Source: a virus
Length of the DNA: 28,769 bases
Reading direction: 5' to 3' (one strand)
IMG/VR virus record: IMGVR_UViG_3300017990_000049
Location: 1-28,769 of that record
Positions 20,026 to 27,916 of this stretch are shown here, in pieces. The notes beneath the pieces are model-generated. The model was not told where the DNA came from. It saw nothing but the letters and a program-made list of their open reading frames with translations, and made no database searches. Both the position numbers and the translations under genes were made by a program. How positions within the stretch are numbered: position 1 is the stretch's first letter; the number at the start of each line of letters is the position of its first letter.

Positions 20026-20313
20026 ATGCAGAGCAAACCAAAGCCGGCGCCGCCGGCAAGCAACGGCAACGGGATCATACGCTACGAAAAGCTCGCGGCG
20101 ATCGGCTCGGGCCTGGCGGATCGGGTCGGGATTCCCGGCCTGCTACTGGCGGTCATTATCTACTTGATCGGTTGGAAGCTCGGGCCGCCGGCACTCAACG
20201 CGCAGCTTGAGTTTATCCAAGAGATGCGCACGTTTACCACCGGCGTCGAGAAAGACCACGCCACGATGGAGGGCAAGCTCGACGACGTATACGACGAGGT
20301 ACGGCGAGAATGA
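20026..20313 (+). CDS. One-span membrane protein with coiled coil (holin/spanin-like candidate)
   Basis: 95 residues from ATG 20026 (GAGGGAAGA upstream). It has a short hydrophilic N-terminus, a transmembrane segment VGIPGLLLAVIIYLIGW near residues 34-50, and a helical acidic tail NAQLEFIQEMRTFTTGVEKD, EGKLDDVYDEVRRE. Charged tail and single span agree with some holins and with class II spanin-like subunits, but membrane-anchored tail factors also look like this. Its adjacency to a cysteine protease is the reason for suggesting lysis. The stop overlaps the tape measure ATG. Confidence 0.6.
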   Translation: MQSKPKPAPPASNGNGIIRYEKLAAIGSGLADRVGIPGLLLAVIIYLIGWKLGPPALNAQLEFIQEMRTFTTGVEKDHATMEGKLDDVYDEVRRE

Positions 20314-23300
20314 GCAAGCGCAAGATCGAAGCGGGCGGCGCCTCAATCCTGCTCGGCGTCAAGGATCGGCTCGACAAAGGACTCCGGGCCGGGCAGGCAA
20401 AGCTACGCGCTTTTGCGGGCGGCGTCGCGGGTATCGGCGCCAAGCTCGGCGCGGCCGGCGGCGCGATCACCGCGCCGTTCGCCGCGGGCGTTTCGCTATT
20501 CACGGAAATGGGCGATACCCTCGACAAGATGGCGGGCCGTACGGCCTTTGCGGTCGAAACGCTCAGCGAGCTCGGTTTCGCCGCCGAGCAATCCGGCGGC
20601 GACCTGGCGACCCTGGAAAAGGGTATCTTTGGACTGTCGCGGGCCGTATTCGACGCGAGCCGCGGCTCGAAAATGGCCGCCGACGCGCTTAAGGAAATCG
20701 GCATTTCCGCCGACGACTTGATCGGGCTTTCGGCCGAGCAGCAATTCTATAAAGTCGCCGACGGCCTGGCGGCGATCAAGGATGAGAGCATACGCGGCGC
20801 CGTCGCTCAAAAACTGTTTGGCCGCTCGGGCCGGCAGCTTTTGCCGATGCTCGCCGGCGGGGCCGAGGGGATCAATAAGCTCCGAGCCGAGGCGCGGGCG
20901 CTGGGCCTGACGGTATCGACCGAAACGGCCGGGCAAGCCGCCAAGCTCACCGACGCTTTCAACGTGCTACGCCGCACGTCCAAGCAAATCGCGTTTACCC
21001 TCGGCTCGGCGGTCGCCGACGATCTTCTCGTTGTGACGAAGCGGGCCGCCGGTTTTGTGGTCGCCGCGATCGACTGGTCGAAGCGGAATAAGGAATTGCT
21101 GGCGACGATCGCCAAGATTGGGGTCGCGATCACGGGCGTCGGTATGGTACTCGGCGGGATCGCCGCGGCGGCTTTCGGCGGGTCGTTCGTACTCGGCGGC
21201 CTGTCGTCGGCGCTCGGCCTGGTCGGCTCGGTCTTGGGCGCGATCCTGTCGCCGGCCGGCCTGGTCGTCGGAGCGATCGCCGGGGCGACGGTCGCGTTTT
21301 TCAAGTTCACCAGCGCGGGCGCCGATTTGGCCGCGTTTCTGCGCGACAAGTTCGGCGGCCTGCTGTCGTTTTCCAAGAAGGTATTCGGCGGGATCGCCGC
21401 GGCGCTTATGTCGGGCGATTTCCGGGCCGCCGGGGCGATCGCCTGGAACGGCCTGCTAGTGGCCGCTCGCGGCGCCTGGCGGGGGATCGTCGAGCTCGTC
21501 GAGCTATTACGCCCGCACGTCGCCCGCGTTACCTCGGCTGTAGGGGCGAAGCTCGCGGGCTGGTTTGGTTGGCTGGTCGACATCCACGCGACCGCCTGGT
21601 CGGCGATCCGGGCCGACGCCGCCGATATGCTCGGCGCGATCCGGTCGGCCGCCGGCTCGGCCTGGCAATGGATCGGCCGGCGGGCGGGCGACCTGGCGGC
21701 CGCGGCCGGGTCGACCTGGTCGGCGATCAAGACCGGCGCCGGCTCGGCTTTCGGCTGGATCAAGGCAAACGCCGGCGAGCTCGTCGGGCTCTTGCTGTCG
21801 TCGTTTGGTGGTATCGGGATCGCGGCCCGCGCACTTTGGGGCGGGATCACCGCCGCGGCCTCGGCGTCGATCGGCGCCGTACGATCCGGCGCGGGGGGCC
21901 TGGTCGCCGGCCTGGTCGGGAGTTTCGGCGGCCTGGTTTCCGGCGCCTCGGCTGCCTGGGGCGGAATCGCCGCGGCGGCCGGCTCGACCTGGTCGGCGAT
22001 CCTCTCGGGCGGCCTCGGCGCAGTACGTACGATCCTCTCGGCTTTCGGCGGAATCGGGATCGCGGCCCGCGCTGCCTGGGGCGGAATCGCCGCGGCGGCG
22101 GCGAGCGTTTGGCCGGCGATCGCCGGGGCGGCCGGGTCGGCCTGGTCGTCGATTGCGAGCGCGGCGGCAAGCGCGGCCGGTTCTATCCGGTCGGGCCTGG
22201 CGGGCCTGGTCGCCGGCCTGGCGGGTACCTGGTCGGGAATGCTCACGGCGGCCCGGGGCGTTTGGTCGGGCATTCTCGGCGCGGCCGGCCTGGCTTGGGA
22301 TTTCGTCAATTCCAGCGCCGGCCAAGCGGCTCGTACCGTATTGTCGGCTTTCGGCGGGATCGGGATCGCGGCCCGCGCACTTTGGGGCGGGATCACCGCG
22401 GCCGCCGGCCGGGCCTGGTCGGCGATCGCCGGCGGCGCCGGGCGAGTCGTCGAGGGCGTCGGGGCGGCCTGGTCGAGCTTCACGGGCTGGTTTTCTAAGA
22501 TGCTCGGATCAATCGCCGAGGTCGGGCGTAATGTATGGTCGAACCTCGGCCGCGTACACGCAATCGCGTTTTCGAATATCGGGCAAAATACCCGGCGGAT
22601 TGCCCGGGGGATCGGGCAGAGTTTCGCCGACGCGAGCCGGTTTGCGGTCGAGTCGTTCGGCGGGATCGCAAACGCGCTCATGAGTGGCAATCTTGGGATG
22701 GCGGCCGAAATCGCCTGGCTTTCTATTCGGGTCGCGTTTCAAAAGGGCGTCGCCAAGGTCGACTCAATTCAATGGGAACTTGCGGCGAGCCTGCACCGCG
22801 CCTTTTCCGGCGTCGCCGCCAAGATTCGCGAAATTTGGGGCGGCCTGGTCGCCTATATCGCCAAGATGCTATTGCGGCTGCGCGGCCTGGTCGACAAGTC
22901 GCTCGACGTGGAAGGCGCTATCGAGCAGATCGACCAGCAGGTCGCCCGCTCCAAGGCGAAAGCCGCCGCCAACGCCGAACAAACCGAGCGCAAGCGGCAA
23001 TTGATCCTGGCGAGCAAACGAGCCAAGCAAGAGGCGAAAGTCGCCGAGCTCGAAGAACGCCGCCAAGAGCTCTTGACGCAAGCCGAGGGCGAGCGCCAGC
23101 AGGGCACGATATTCGACCGGGCCGCGGATCGGCTCGACGATCTGCTCGACGATTTCAAAATGCCCGAGTTCGATTTCAAGCTACCCGATTTCAAGCTACC
23201 CGACGACCTCAAGTTCGACCCGCCCGACCCGCGCGACGGCGAGGCGAAAGCGGCAAGCTCGGCGGTCGGCACATTCTCGGCGGCCGCGGCCGCGAGGATC

Positions 23301-23411
23301 ACCGCCCGCGGCAACATCGAGGCGGCGCAGCTTGCACAGCTTGAAATACTCAACCGCCGTATGGATCAACTGCTCGGCGTTACCCGCCGCAAGAAAGCAG
23401 TTTGGGGGTAG
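20310..23411 (+). CDS. Tape measure protein
   Basis: The longest tail gene apart from the fibre-like protein: 1033 residues, setting tail length (about 155 nm if 1.5 angstrom per residue holds). The N-terminus (ASILLGVKDRLDKGLRAGQA) leads into a Gly/Ala-rich hydrophobic region; then helical repeats with W about every 11 residues (SAWQWIGRRAG, STWSAIKTG, SAFGWIKANAG). The stretch SAFGGIGIAARALWGGI is present in three near-copies. A coiled coil with KR/E (residues about 890-925, NAEQTERKRQLILASKRAKQ) and an acidic tail with LPDFKLPDDLKF follow. ATG overlaps the preceding stop in ATGA. Confidence 0.88.
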   Translation: MSKRKIEAGGASILLGVKDRLDKGLRAGQAKLRAFAGGVAGIGAKLGAAGGAITAPFAAGVSLFTEMGDTLDKMAGRTAFAVETLSELGFAAEQSGGDLATLEKGIFGLSRAVFDASRGSKMAADALKEIGISADDLIGLSAEQQFYKVADGLAAIKDESIRGAVAQKLFGRSGRQLLPMLAGGAEGINKLRAEARALGLTVSTETAGQAAKLTDAFNVLRRTSKQIAFTLGSAVADDLLVVTKRAAGFVVAAIDWSKRNKELLATIAKIGVAITGVGMVLGGIAAAAFGGSFVLGGLSSALGLVGSVLGAILSPAGLVVGAIAGATVAFFKFTSAGADLAAFLRDKFGGLLSFSKKVFGGIAAALMSGDFRAAGAIAWNGLLVAARGAWRGIVELVELLRPHVARVTSAVGAKLAGWFGWLVDIHATAWSAIRADAADMLGAIRSAAGSAWQWIGRRAGDLAAAAGSTWSAIKTGAGSAFGWIKANAGELVGLLLSSFGGIGIAARALWGGITAAASASIGAVRSGAGGLVAGLVGSFGGLVSGASAAWGGIAAAAGSTWSAILSGGLGAVRTILSAFGGIGIAARAAWGGIAAAAASVWPAIAGAAGSAWSSIASAAASAAGSIRSGLAGLVAGLAGTWSGMLTAARGVWSGILGAAGLAWDFVNSSAGQAARTVLSAFGGIGIAARALWGGITAAAGRAWSAIAGGAGRVVEGVGAAWSSFTGWFSKMLGSIAEVGRNVWSNLGRVHAIAFSNIGQNTRRIARGIGQSFADASRFAVESFGGIANALMSGNLGMAAEIAWLSIRVAFQKGVAKVDSIQWELAASLHRAFSGVAAKIREIWGGLVAYIAKMLLRLRGLVDKSLDVEGAIEQIDQQVARSKAKAAANAEQTERKRQLILASKRAKQEAKVAELEERRQELLTQAEGERQQGTIFDRAADRLDDLLDDFKMPEFDFKLPDFKLPDDLKFDPPDPRDGEAKAASSAVGTFSAAAAARITARGNIEAAQLAQLEILNRRMDQLLGVTRRKKAVWG
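21801..22404 (+). repeat. Long near-repeats within the tape measure gene
   Basis: Blocks of about 60 bases starting at 21801, 22041 and near 22345 share GGnATCGGGATCGCGGCC and the following GCGGAATCGCC-like sequence. They encode F-G-G-I-G-I-A-A-R-A-x-W-G-G-I. Spacing (about 240 and 305) shows modular growth by duplication. Confidence 0.75.
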
Positions 23412-23413
23412 TT

Positions 23414-24199
23414 ATGGTCAAAATGTACGAGCTTCACGGGTCGCGGAAATCGACCCGGCGCATTTCCGAAGAAGGCGCCAATAATACCGATTTAATGTAC
23501 GTAATCCGCGACACGAACAACGACCAGACGGTCGAGACAACGCTCGCGGCAAGCCTGCCGGCGACGTACGACGGGCTCGAATTGTTCGATTTCGAGTACG
23601 AGCAAGTCGGTTTCGAGCTCTGGTATTGCATCGCGCACTACGTCGACCCGACTTGCTCGTGGGATGATACGGTTATCAATTTCGACACGACCGGCGGCAC
23701 GACGCACGTTACGCAGAGTTTAGCGACGGCCTCTTTTCCGGTCGAGGGCGCGGCCGAGGATTTCAAAGGCGCGATCGGCGTCGCCGGCGACGCGGTCGAG
23801 GGCGTCGATATTACGATACCGGCGTTTAAGTACAGCGAAACGCATTGCATTGACGACGCCAACGTGGACACGGCGTATATCAATACGCTTTACACACTCA
23901 CCGGCCGGGTCAACGATGCGATTTTTAAGGGCTTCGCCGCCGGCGAGGTACTTTTCCTCGGCGCTCAAGGATCGAAACGCGGCTTTGGCGATTGGGAGAT
24001 TACCTATAACTTCATCATGGAACCTAACGTCAATGTCACCGTCGACGGCATAGTGTGCGCCAAGAAAGGGCACGAGTACCTTTGGGTTTTATACCGCGAC
24101 AAAGAAGACGCCGCCGCCAAAGCGCTCGTAAAGCGACCCAAGGCGGTTTATATCGAGCAAGTCTACGTCGAGGACGACTTGAGCGCGCTGGGGATTTGA
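23414..24199 (+). CDS. Tail/baseplate-associated protein, 261 residues
   Basis: ATG 23414 was chosen over an in-frame codon at 23402; GGGGG lies upstream. Sequence features are VKMYELHGSRKSTRRISEEG, FEYEQVGFELWYCIAHYVDP, TTGGTTHVTQSLATASFPVE, FKGAIGVAGDAVEGVDITIP and FKGFAAGEVLFLGAQGSKRG, then VKRPKAVYIEQVY and FSALG-like DDLSALGI at the end. F-D-T-T-G-G-T-x-H-V-T-Q-S and F-K-G-A-I-G-V are patterns I remember from conserved planctomycete phage tail proteins of unknown function, always beside the tape measure. It is probably a structural tail-tip part. Confidence 0.65.
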   Translation: MVKMYELHGSRKSTRRISEEGANNTDLMYVIRDTNNDQTVETTLAASLPATYDGLELFDFEYEQVGFELWYCIAHYVDPTCSWDDTVINFDTTGGTTHVTQSLATASFPVEGAAEDFKGAIGVAGDAVEGVDITIPAFKYSETHCIDDANVDTAYINTLYTLTGRVNDAIFKGFAAGEVLFLGAQGSKRGFGDWEITYNFIMEPNVNVTVDGIVCAKKGHEYLWVLYRDKEDAAAKALVKRPKAVYIEQVYVEDDLSALGI

Positions 24200-24200
24200 T

Positions 24201-27200
24201 ATGGTCTACCATCGGCAGCGAGTACGCCGCGGCGAGGCGATCGAGCTCAACGCGGGGATTCAAAACGATTTCGTCGCCGCGGCCGACGCGCACCGCGAGC
24301 AGGAGTACCCGCTCGGCCGGCAAACGATTCGCGAGGAATCCGACCGCGACCGTATCAAGATCAAGAACGGGACCGCGGCCGCGCTCGTCACGGGCCGCGT
24401 ACTGGCGATCGACGGGCCGCTTTTCTCGCCCGACGCGAACCTCGACGAGTTCCGATTCAGAGCGAGCGTATCCGGCTGTACGCCGGGCGACGACAATTGC
24501 GGGCGGTTCGCGGTACTGGCCGAGCCGATCGACTCGGGGGCGATCGGTTGGGGGATCGTCAGCGGTTGGGCGCCGGCTCGCGTGAACGTGGAGCACGAGG
24601 CGCATACGCACGCGGACGTATCCGCCGGCTCGTGTACACTCAAGAGCGGCCGCAACGGGTCGGCCCGGATCCTATGGAAACAAGCCGGCACGGGCGAGCG
24701 GTGGGCGCTGGTCGCCGTTTCGAATAACGCGAGCCGCACGGTCACGGCAACGGCGCTCGAATGCCTACGGCCGGGCGAGTCGGCCGCGTTTCGGATCGGG
24801 CCGGACGATTGCCCGCAAAGCTCGGCCTCGGGCGGCTCTTGCGGCGAGTGGCCGGCGGAGCTCGAAACGGTCACGGTATACGATCCGCTCTACCGCAACC
24901 TGTACGTACGCGGCGAGCAAGCGCCGGTCGAATGGAATGAATGCTGTCAGCGGTTCGAGCTCGCCGGCTCGTACGGGCTTACCCGCCGCGGCCGTGCGCC
25001 GGCTGGTATCCCGATCGGCGGCTCGGGCCGGGTCGAAATCTTGTGCGACGCCGAGCTCGGCGGGTCGAGCTCGGGCTCGTTTTCTCACTCGTGTTGCGAA
25101 ACGCTCGACAGCGCTTGCGAGGTTGCGGCCTGCCACGATTTTGTGTGCGAGCGGGCCGTCGGGGCCGGCGACGAGGTTGTCGTCGTATACATGGGATGCG
25201 AGCGCGGTTGGGTCGTCGTCGCGATCGGCGAGGACTGTTGCGCCGTTTCGTCGAGCTCGTCGGGCTCGTCGTCGAGCAAAAGCGGGAGCTCGTCGAGCTC
25301 TTGCGAGACCTGCGAGTGTGTGCGCGTTTCCGGATCGGATATACCCGGCGTCAACGGCCTTTACGTTTGGAGCGAAACGGACAACCGATGGAATCGCGAG
25401 GGCGACGCGCACTTACCGTCGGTCATTCGCCCGCCCGGTTGGGCCGGATTTGAGACCTATATTATCCGGCACGCCCACACAAACTATTACCAAGCCGATT
25501 GCCTCACGGGCAACTGGTCGATAATACCCGGCTCGGGCGCTACGACCGATATTACGGTCGAGTGTGTACCCTGTGAATCGTCGAGCTCGTCGGAAAGCGA
25601 GAGCGAGTCGGAAAGCGAGAGCAAGAGCTCAAGCGAGAGCAAGAGCTCAAGCGAGAGCTCGTCGGAAAGCGAGAGCGAGTCGTTTTCTGGCTCGTCGAGC
25701 GGCTCGGCAGAATGCGATTGGACCGGCGAGCTCACGCTCGGCCGCGGCGACCTGTTGCGAGACGGCGACTACGTCACCGAGGGCCGGGTCACCTTAACGA
25801 TACGCGGCGGCAAAATCTGCGAGGTCACCGACGCCGGCCGGGCCGCGGTGTACGCCTGTTGCGAGGGCTCGTCGAGCTCTTGCGGTACCGAGCAACTTAC
25901 GCAGCAAGAGCTACGGGCCGCCGGGCCGGAGCGATGGGAACTTTACGAGCGCGAGGCAACTGTCGATTACGACGACTGTCAAATTTCGTACGATCCCTGG
26001 GAACTCGTACAGACTCTTTGCGCGGTAGCTTGCGGGTCGAGCTCGTCGTCGAGCGTTTCGTCGAGCTCGTCGGGCTCGTCGTCGAGCAGCGGGCCGAGTT
26101 CGTCGTCGAGCAGCGGGCCGAGCGTTTCGAGCTCGTCGAGCGGATCGAGCTCGTCGAGCGTTTCGTCGAGCTCGTCGGGCTCGTCGTCGAGCAGCGAATG
26201 CGACGATCAATCGCCGGCATGTAGTGTCTGCCAAACCGGCACGACGCCCGACCGGATCAAGGTCGTCGTCGCGGGCGTCGCCAATACCGGCAACTGCGAC
26301 GAGTGTGTATCGAATATCAACGGCACGCATTACCTGGAAACCGCGGTCATTCTCGGCGATCCGGCGCCTTGCATGTGGGAAAAGCCGGTCGACGGCTGTT
26401 GCGGCGAGGCAACCGACGAAATTTGCTTTATTAACTACAAGATCGAATTGAGTGCGGGAAGTATCGTCGGCCGCGTACGATTTCAGGACTCGAACAAGTC
26501 AAACGTAGCGGAATACAAAGGCACCTATTCGAGCAACCCGGCCGACTGCGCCGAGGCGCCGTCAATGGCGTTTCAATACGACAACTCGGATTGCGATTTC
26601 GGCACGGGCTCGGCAACCGTCACGATCACACCGATATGGAACCGAAACTATTCGTGTCAATTGACGCCGAGCGCCAGCGACACGGGCGGCCGCGGGCTTC
26701 TGATTCTCGAAGGGGCCTTGCCGGCGAATATCTGGACGGAGGCGCAGGACGGCGGCGGCGATCTGTTATTCTTCGGCGACGCCGCCGGCGAAAACCGGCT
26801 TGCTTGCGACGTAGAAAAGTTCGATACGGCGGCACAAGAGGCAATCATACACGTCGAAGAATCGGCAACCGTTTATTGCCGATATGGGACCTGCCCGGGG
26901 TTCACGGCGAGCCAACCCGGCGCCGACGAGTCGTACGGCGCGCACGCCGTATACGGCAACGCGGCCGAGGCTTTTCTCGGTTTGGGCGAGGATCCGTCGG
27001 GCGGCGCGCCGCAAATGGTCGACCGCACCGGCAACGGCAACAACGGCACCTCGGAAGGATCCATGACCAGCGGCGACGTTATCGCCGCAAAGGTCGGCGA
27101 CGGCCTGGACTTCGACGGCGTCGACGACGCGATCAACTGCGGGCAGGTCGCGGACTTCACGGGCAGCTATTCAATATCGCTTTGGGTCAAGCCGACGGCG

Positions 27201-27653
27201 GCCTCAACAAACGAAATGGTCGCAACGAAATACGCCGATGGCGGCGCCGGGTCACAATGGCGCCTGTGCGTCGACGCGAACGAACGAATACAAGGCATTC
27301 ATATAGATTCGGTTGCGCCGCTGCTCTACAACAAGGTCGAATCCGCGACCGGCCAAAATGGGGCCTGGCACCACGTCGTACTCAAGTTCACAAACGGCGT
27401 CGGAAGCGAACTATACATTGACGGCTCGTCGGTCGACACGGACACGTCGCGGACCGGCGGCGCGCCGTCGTCGTCTGTAGACTGTCAGATCGCCGCACAA
27501 GACGACGCAACACACCGGCGTTTCGGCGGCGTCGCCGTCGATTCTGTCGCCATATTCACGGCGGCGCTGACCACCGCGCAAGCAAGCGCAATTTGGAGTA
27601 TGGAATCCAACAACCCGGCGTTTTGGACGGTCGGTACACCCGTCGCACTATAG
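24201..27653 (+). CDS. Large Ser-rich, Cys-rich tail protein with LamG-like C-terminus (receptor-binding candidate)
   Basis: 1150 residues. N-terminal 1-120 is a tail-type domain with ALVTGRVLAIDGPLFSPDAN and NLDEFRF. It continues into cysteine-rich modules (about 240-345, 370-460, 505-610, 670-720 with many CC and CxxC), separated by three serine linkers near 349-368, 459-503 and 612-665. The last 200 residues look like a Laminin-G/concanavalin jelly roll: GLDFDGVDDAINCG, YSISLWVKP, AWHHVVLKFTNGVG, LYIDGSSVDTD. That domain binds carbohydrate or protein in other systems, so receptor binding is likely. Start ATG 24201 lies one base after the preceding stop. Poly-Ser spacers may be flexible, glycosylatable stalks. 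Confidence 0.75.
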   Translation: MVYHRQRVRRGEAIELNAGIQNDFVAAADAHREQEYPLGRQTIREESDRDRIKIKNGTAAALVTGRVLAIDGPLFSPDANLDEFRFRASVSGCTPGDDNCGRFAVLAEPIDSGAIGWGIVSGWAPARVNVEHEAHTHADVSAGSCTLKSGRNGSARILWKQAGTGERWALVAVSNNASRTVTATALECLRPGESAAFRIGPDDCPQSSASGGSCGEWPAELETVTVYDPLYRNLYVRGEQAPVEWNECCQRFELAGSYGLTRRGRAPAGIPIGGSGRVEILCDAELGGSSSGSFSHSCCETLDSACEVAACHDFVCERAVGAGDEVVVVYMGCERGWVVVAIGEDCCAVSSSSSGSSSSKSGSSSSSCETCECVRVSGSDIPGVNGLYVWSETDNRWNREGDAHLPSVIRPPGWAGFETYIIRHAHTNYYQADCLTGNWSIIPGSGATTDITVECVPCESSSSSESESESESESKSSSESKSSSESSSESESESFSGSSSGSAECDWTGELTLGRGDLLRDGDYVTEGRVTLTIRGGKICEVTDAGRAAVYACCEGSSSSCGTEQLTQQELRAAGPERWELYEREATVDYDDCQISYDPWELVQTLCAVACGSSSSSSVSSSSSGSSSSSGPSSSSSSGPSVSSSSSGSSSSSVSSSSSGSSSSSECDDQSPACSVCQTGTTPDRIKVVVAGVANTGNCDECVSNINGTHYLETAVILGDPAPCMWEKPVDGCCGEATDEICFINYKIELSAGSIVGRVRFQDSNKSNVAEYKGTYSSNPADCAEAPSMAFQYDNSDCDFGTGSATVTITPIWNRNYSCQLTPSASDTGGRGLLILEGALPANIWTEAQDGGGDLLFFGDAAGENRLACDVEKFDTAAQEAIIHVEESATVYCRYGTCPGFTASQPGADESYGAHAVYGNAAEAFLGLGEDPSGGAPQMVDRTGNGNNGTSEGSMTSGDVIAAKVGDGLDFDGVDDAINCGQVADFTGSYSISLWVKPTAASTNEMVATKYADGGAGSQWRLCVDANERIQGIHIDSVAPLLYNKVESATGQNGAWHHVVLKFTNGVGSELYIDGSSVDTDTSRTGGAPSSSVDCQIAAQDDATHRRFGGVAVDSVAIFTAALTTAQASAIWSMESNNPAFWTVGTPVAL
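25576..25706 (+). repeat. Ser/Glu low-complexity tract
   Basis: Repeating GAAAGCGAGAGC and AGCGAGAGCAAGAGCTCA units encode a Ser-Glu/Ser-Lys linker between two Cys-rich modules of the tail protein. The unit copies are close to perfect, which suggests slippage. Confidence 0.8.
26035..26197 (+). repeat. Poly-Ser tract built of TCGAGCTCGTCG units
   Basis: TCG and AGC codons alternate in repeats such as TCGAGCTCGTCGTCGAGC, coding runs of five or six serines separated by Gly, Val or Pro. The nearly identical DNA motif occurs in the same gene at 25248-25308, in the 9905 gene near 9937 and at the 3' end of the capsid gene near 14440. Confidence 0.85.
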
Positions 27654-27661
27654 GGGCAAAC

Positions 27662-27916
27662 ATGACAAGAGCGGCCGACCGGTGGGTCGCGGCACGCCGG
27701 CGAAAGTGGCCTTGCGAGTTCCGCGGTAAACAAGTCGGCGAGCTCGCCGTCGCGCAATGCCGATCGCCGCCGCCGCCGGTATTCGCCTGCAAGTGCGCGG
27801 CGGTCAAATCCGGCAAGTGCGTTTTGATACGCGATCAAAAGCGGCGACGAGCTCTAGCGATCGACCGGTCGGGCGTCGCGGTTTGCCGCCGTTGTCTTTT
27901 TCGAAGGGGGGTAAAG
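27662..27916 (+). CDS. Short cysteine-rich frame running into the glycosyltransferase
   Basis: From ATG 27662 (after AGGGGCAAAC) 85 codons read without a stop: MTRAADRWVAARRRKWPCEF, PPPPVFACKCAAVKSGKCVL, then SGVAVCRRCLFRRG. The cysteines (18, 33, 43, 45, 52, 76, 79) suggest a small zinc-binding protein; similar short frames lie before glycosyltransferases in planctomycete phages, from memory. It stays in the same frame as the next gene across a run of six G (27906-27911). With five G the frame would end at TAA five bases before ATG 27917. So it is a fusion, a slipped tract, or a sequencing error. Confidence 0.6.

Noticed and set aside
20807-22690. A 627-codon frame on the minus strand
   Set aside because: It is antisense to the tape measure and has Ala/Pro/Ile noise without a ribosome site.
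26035-26197. Poly-Ser repeats considered as a CRISPR array or recombination site
   Set aside because: No unique spacers; the pattern is explained by alternating serine codons.
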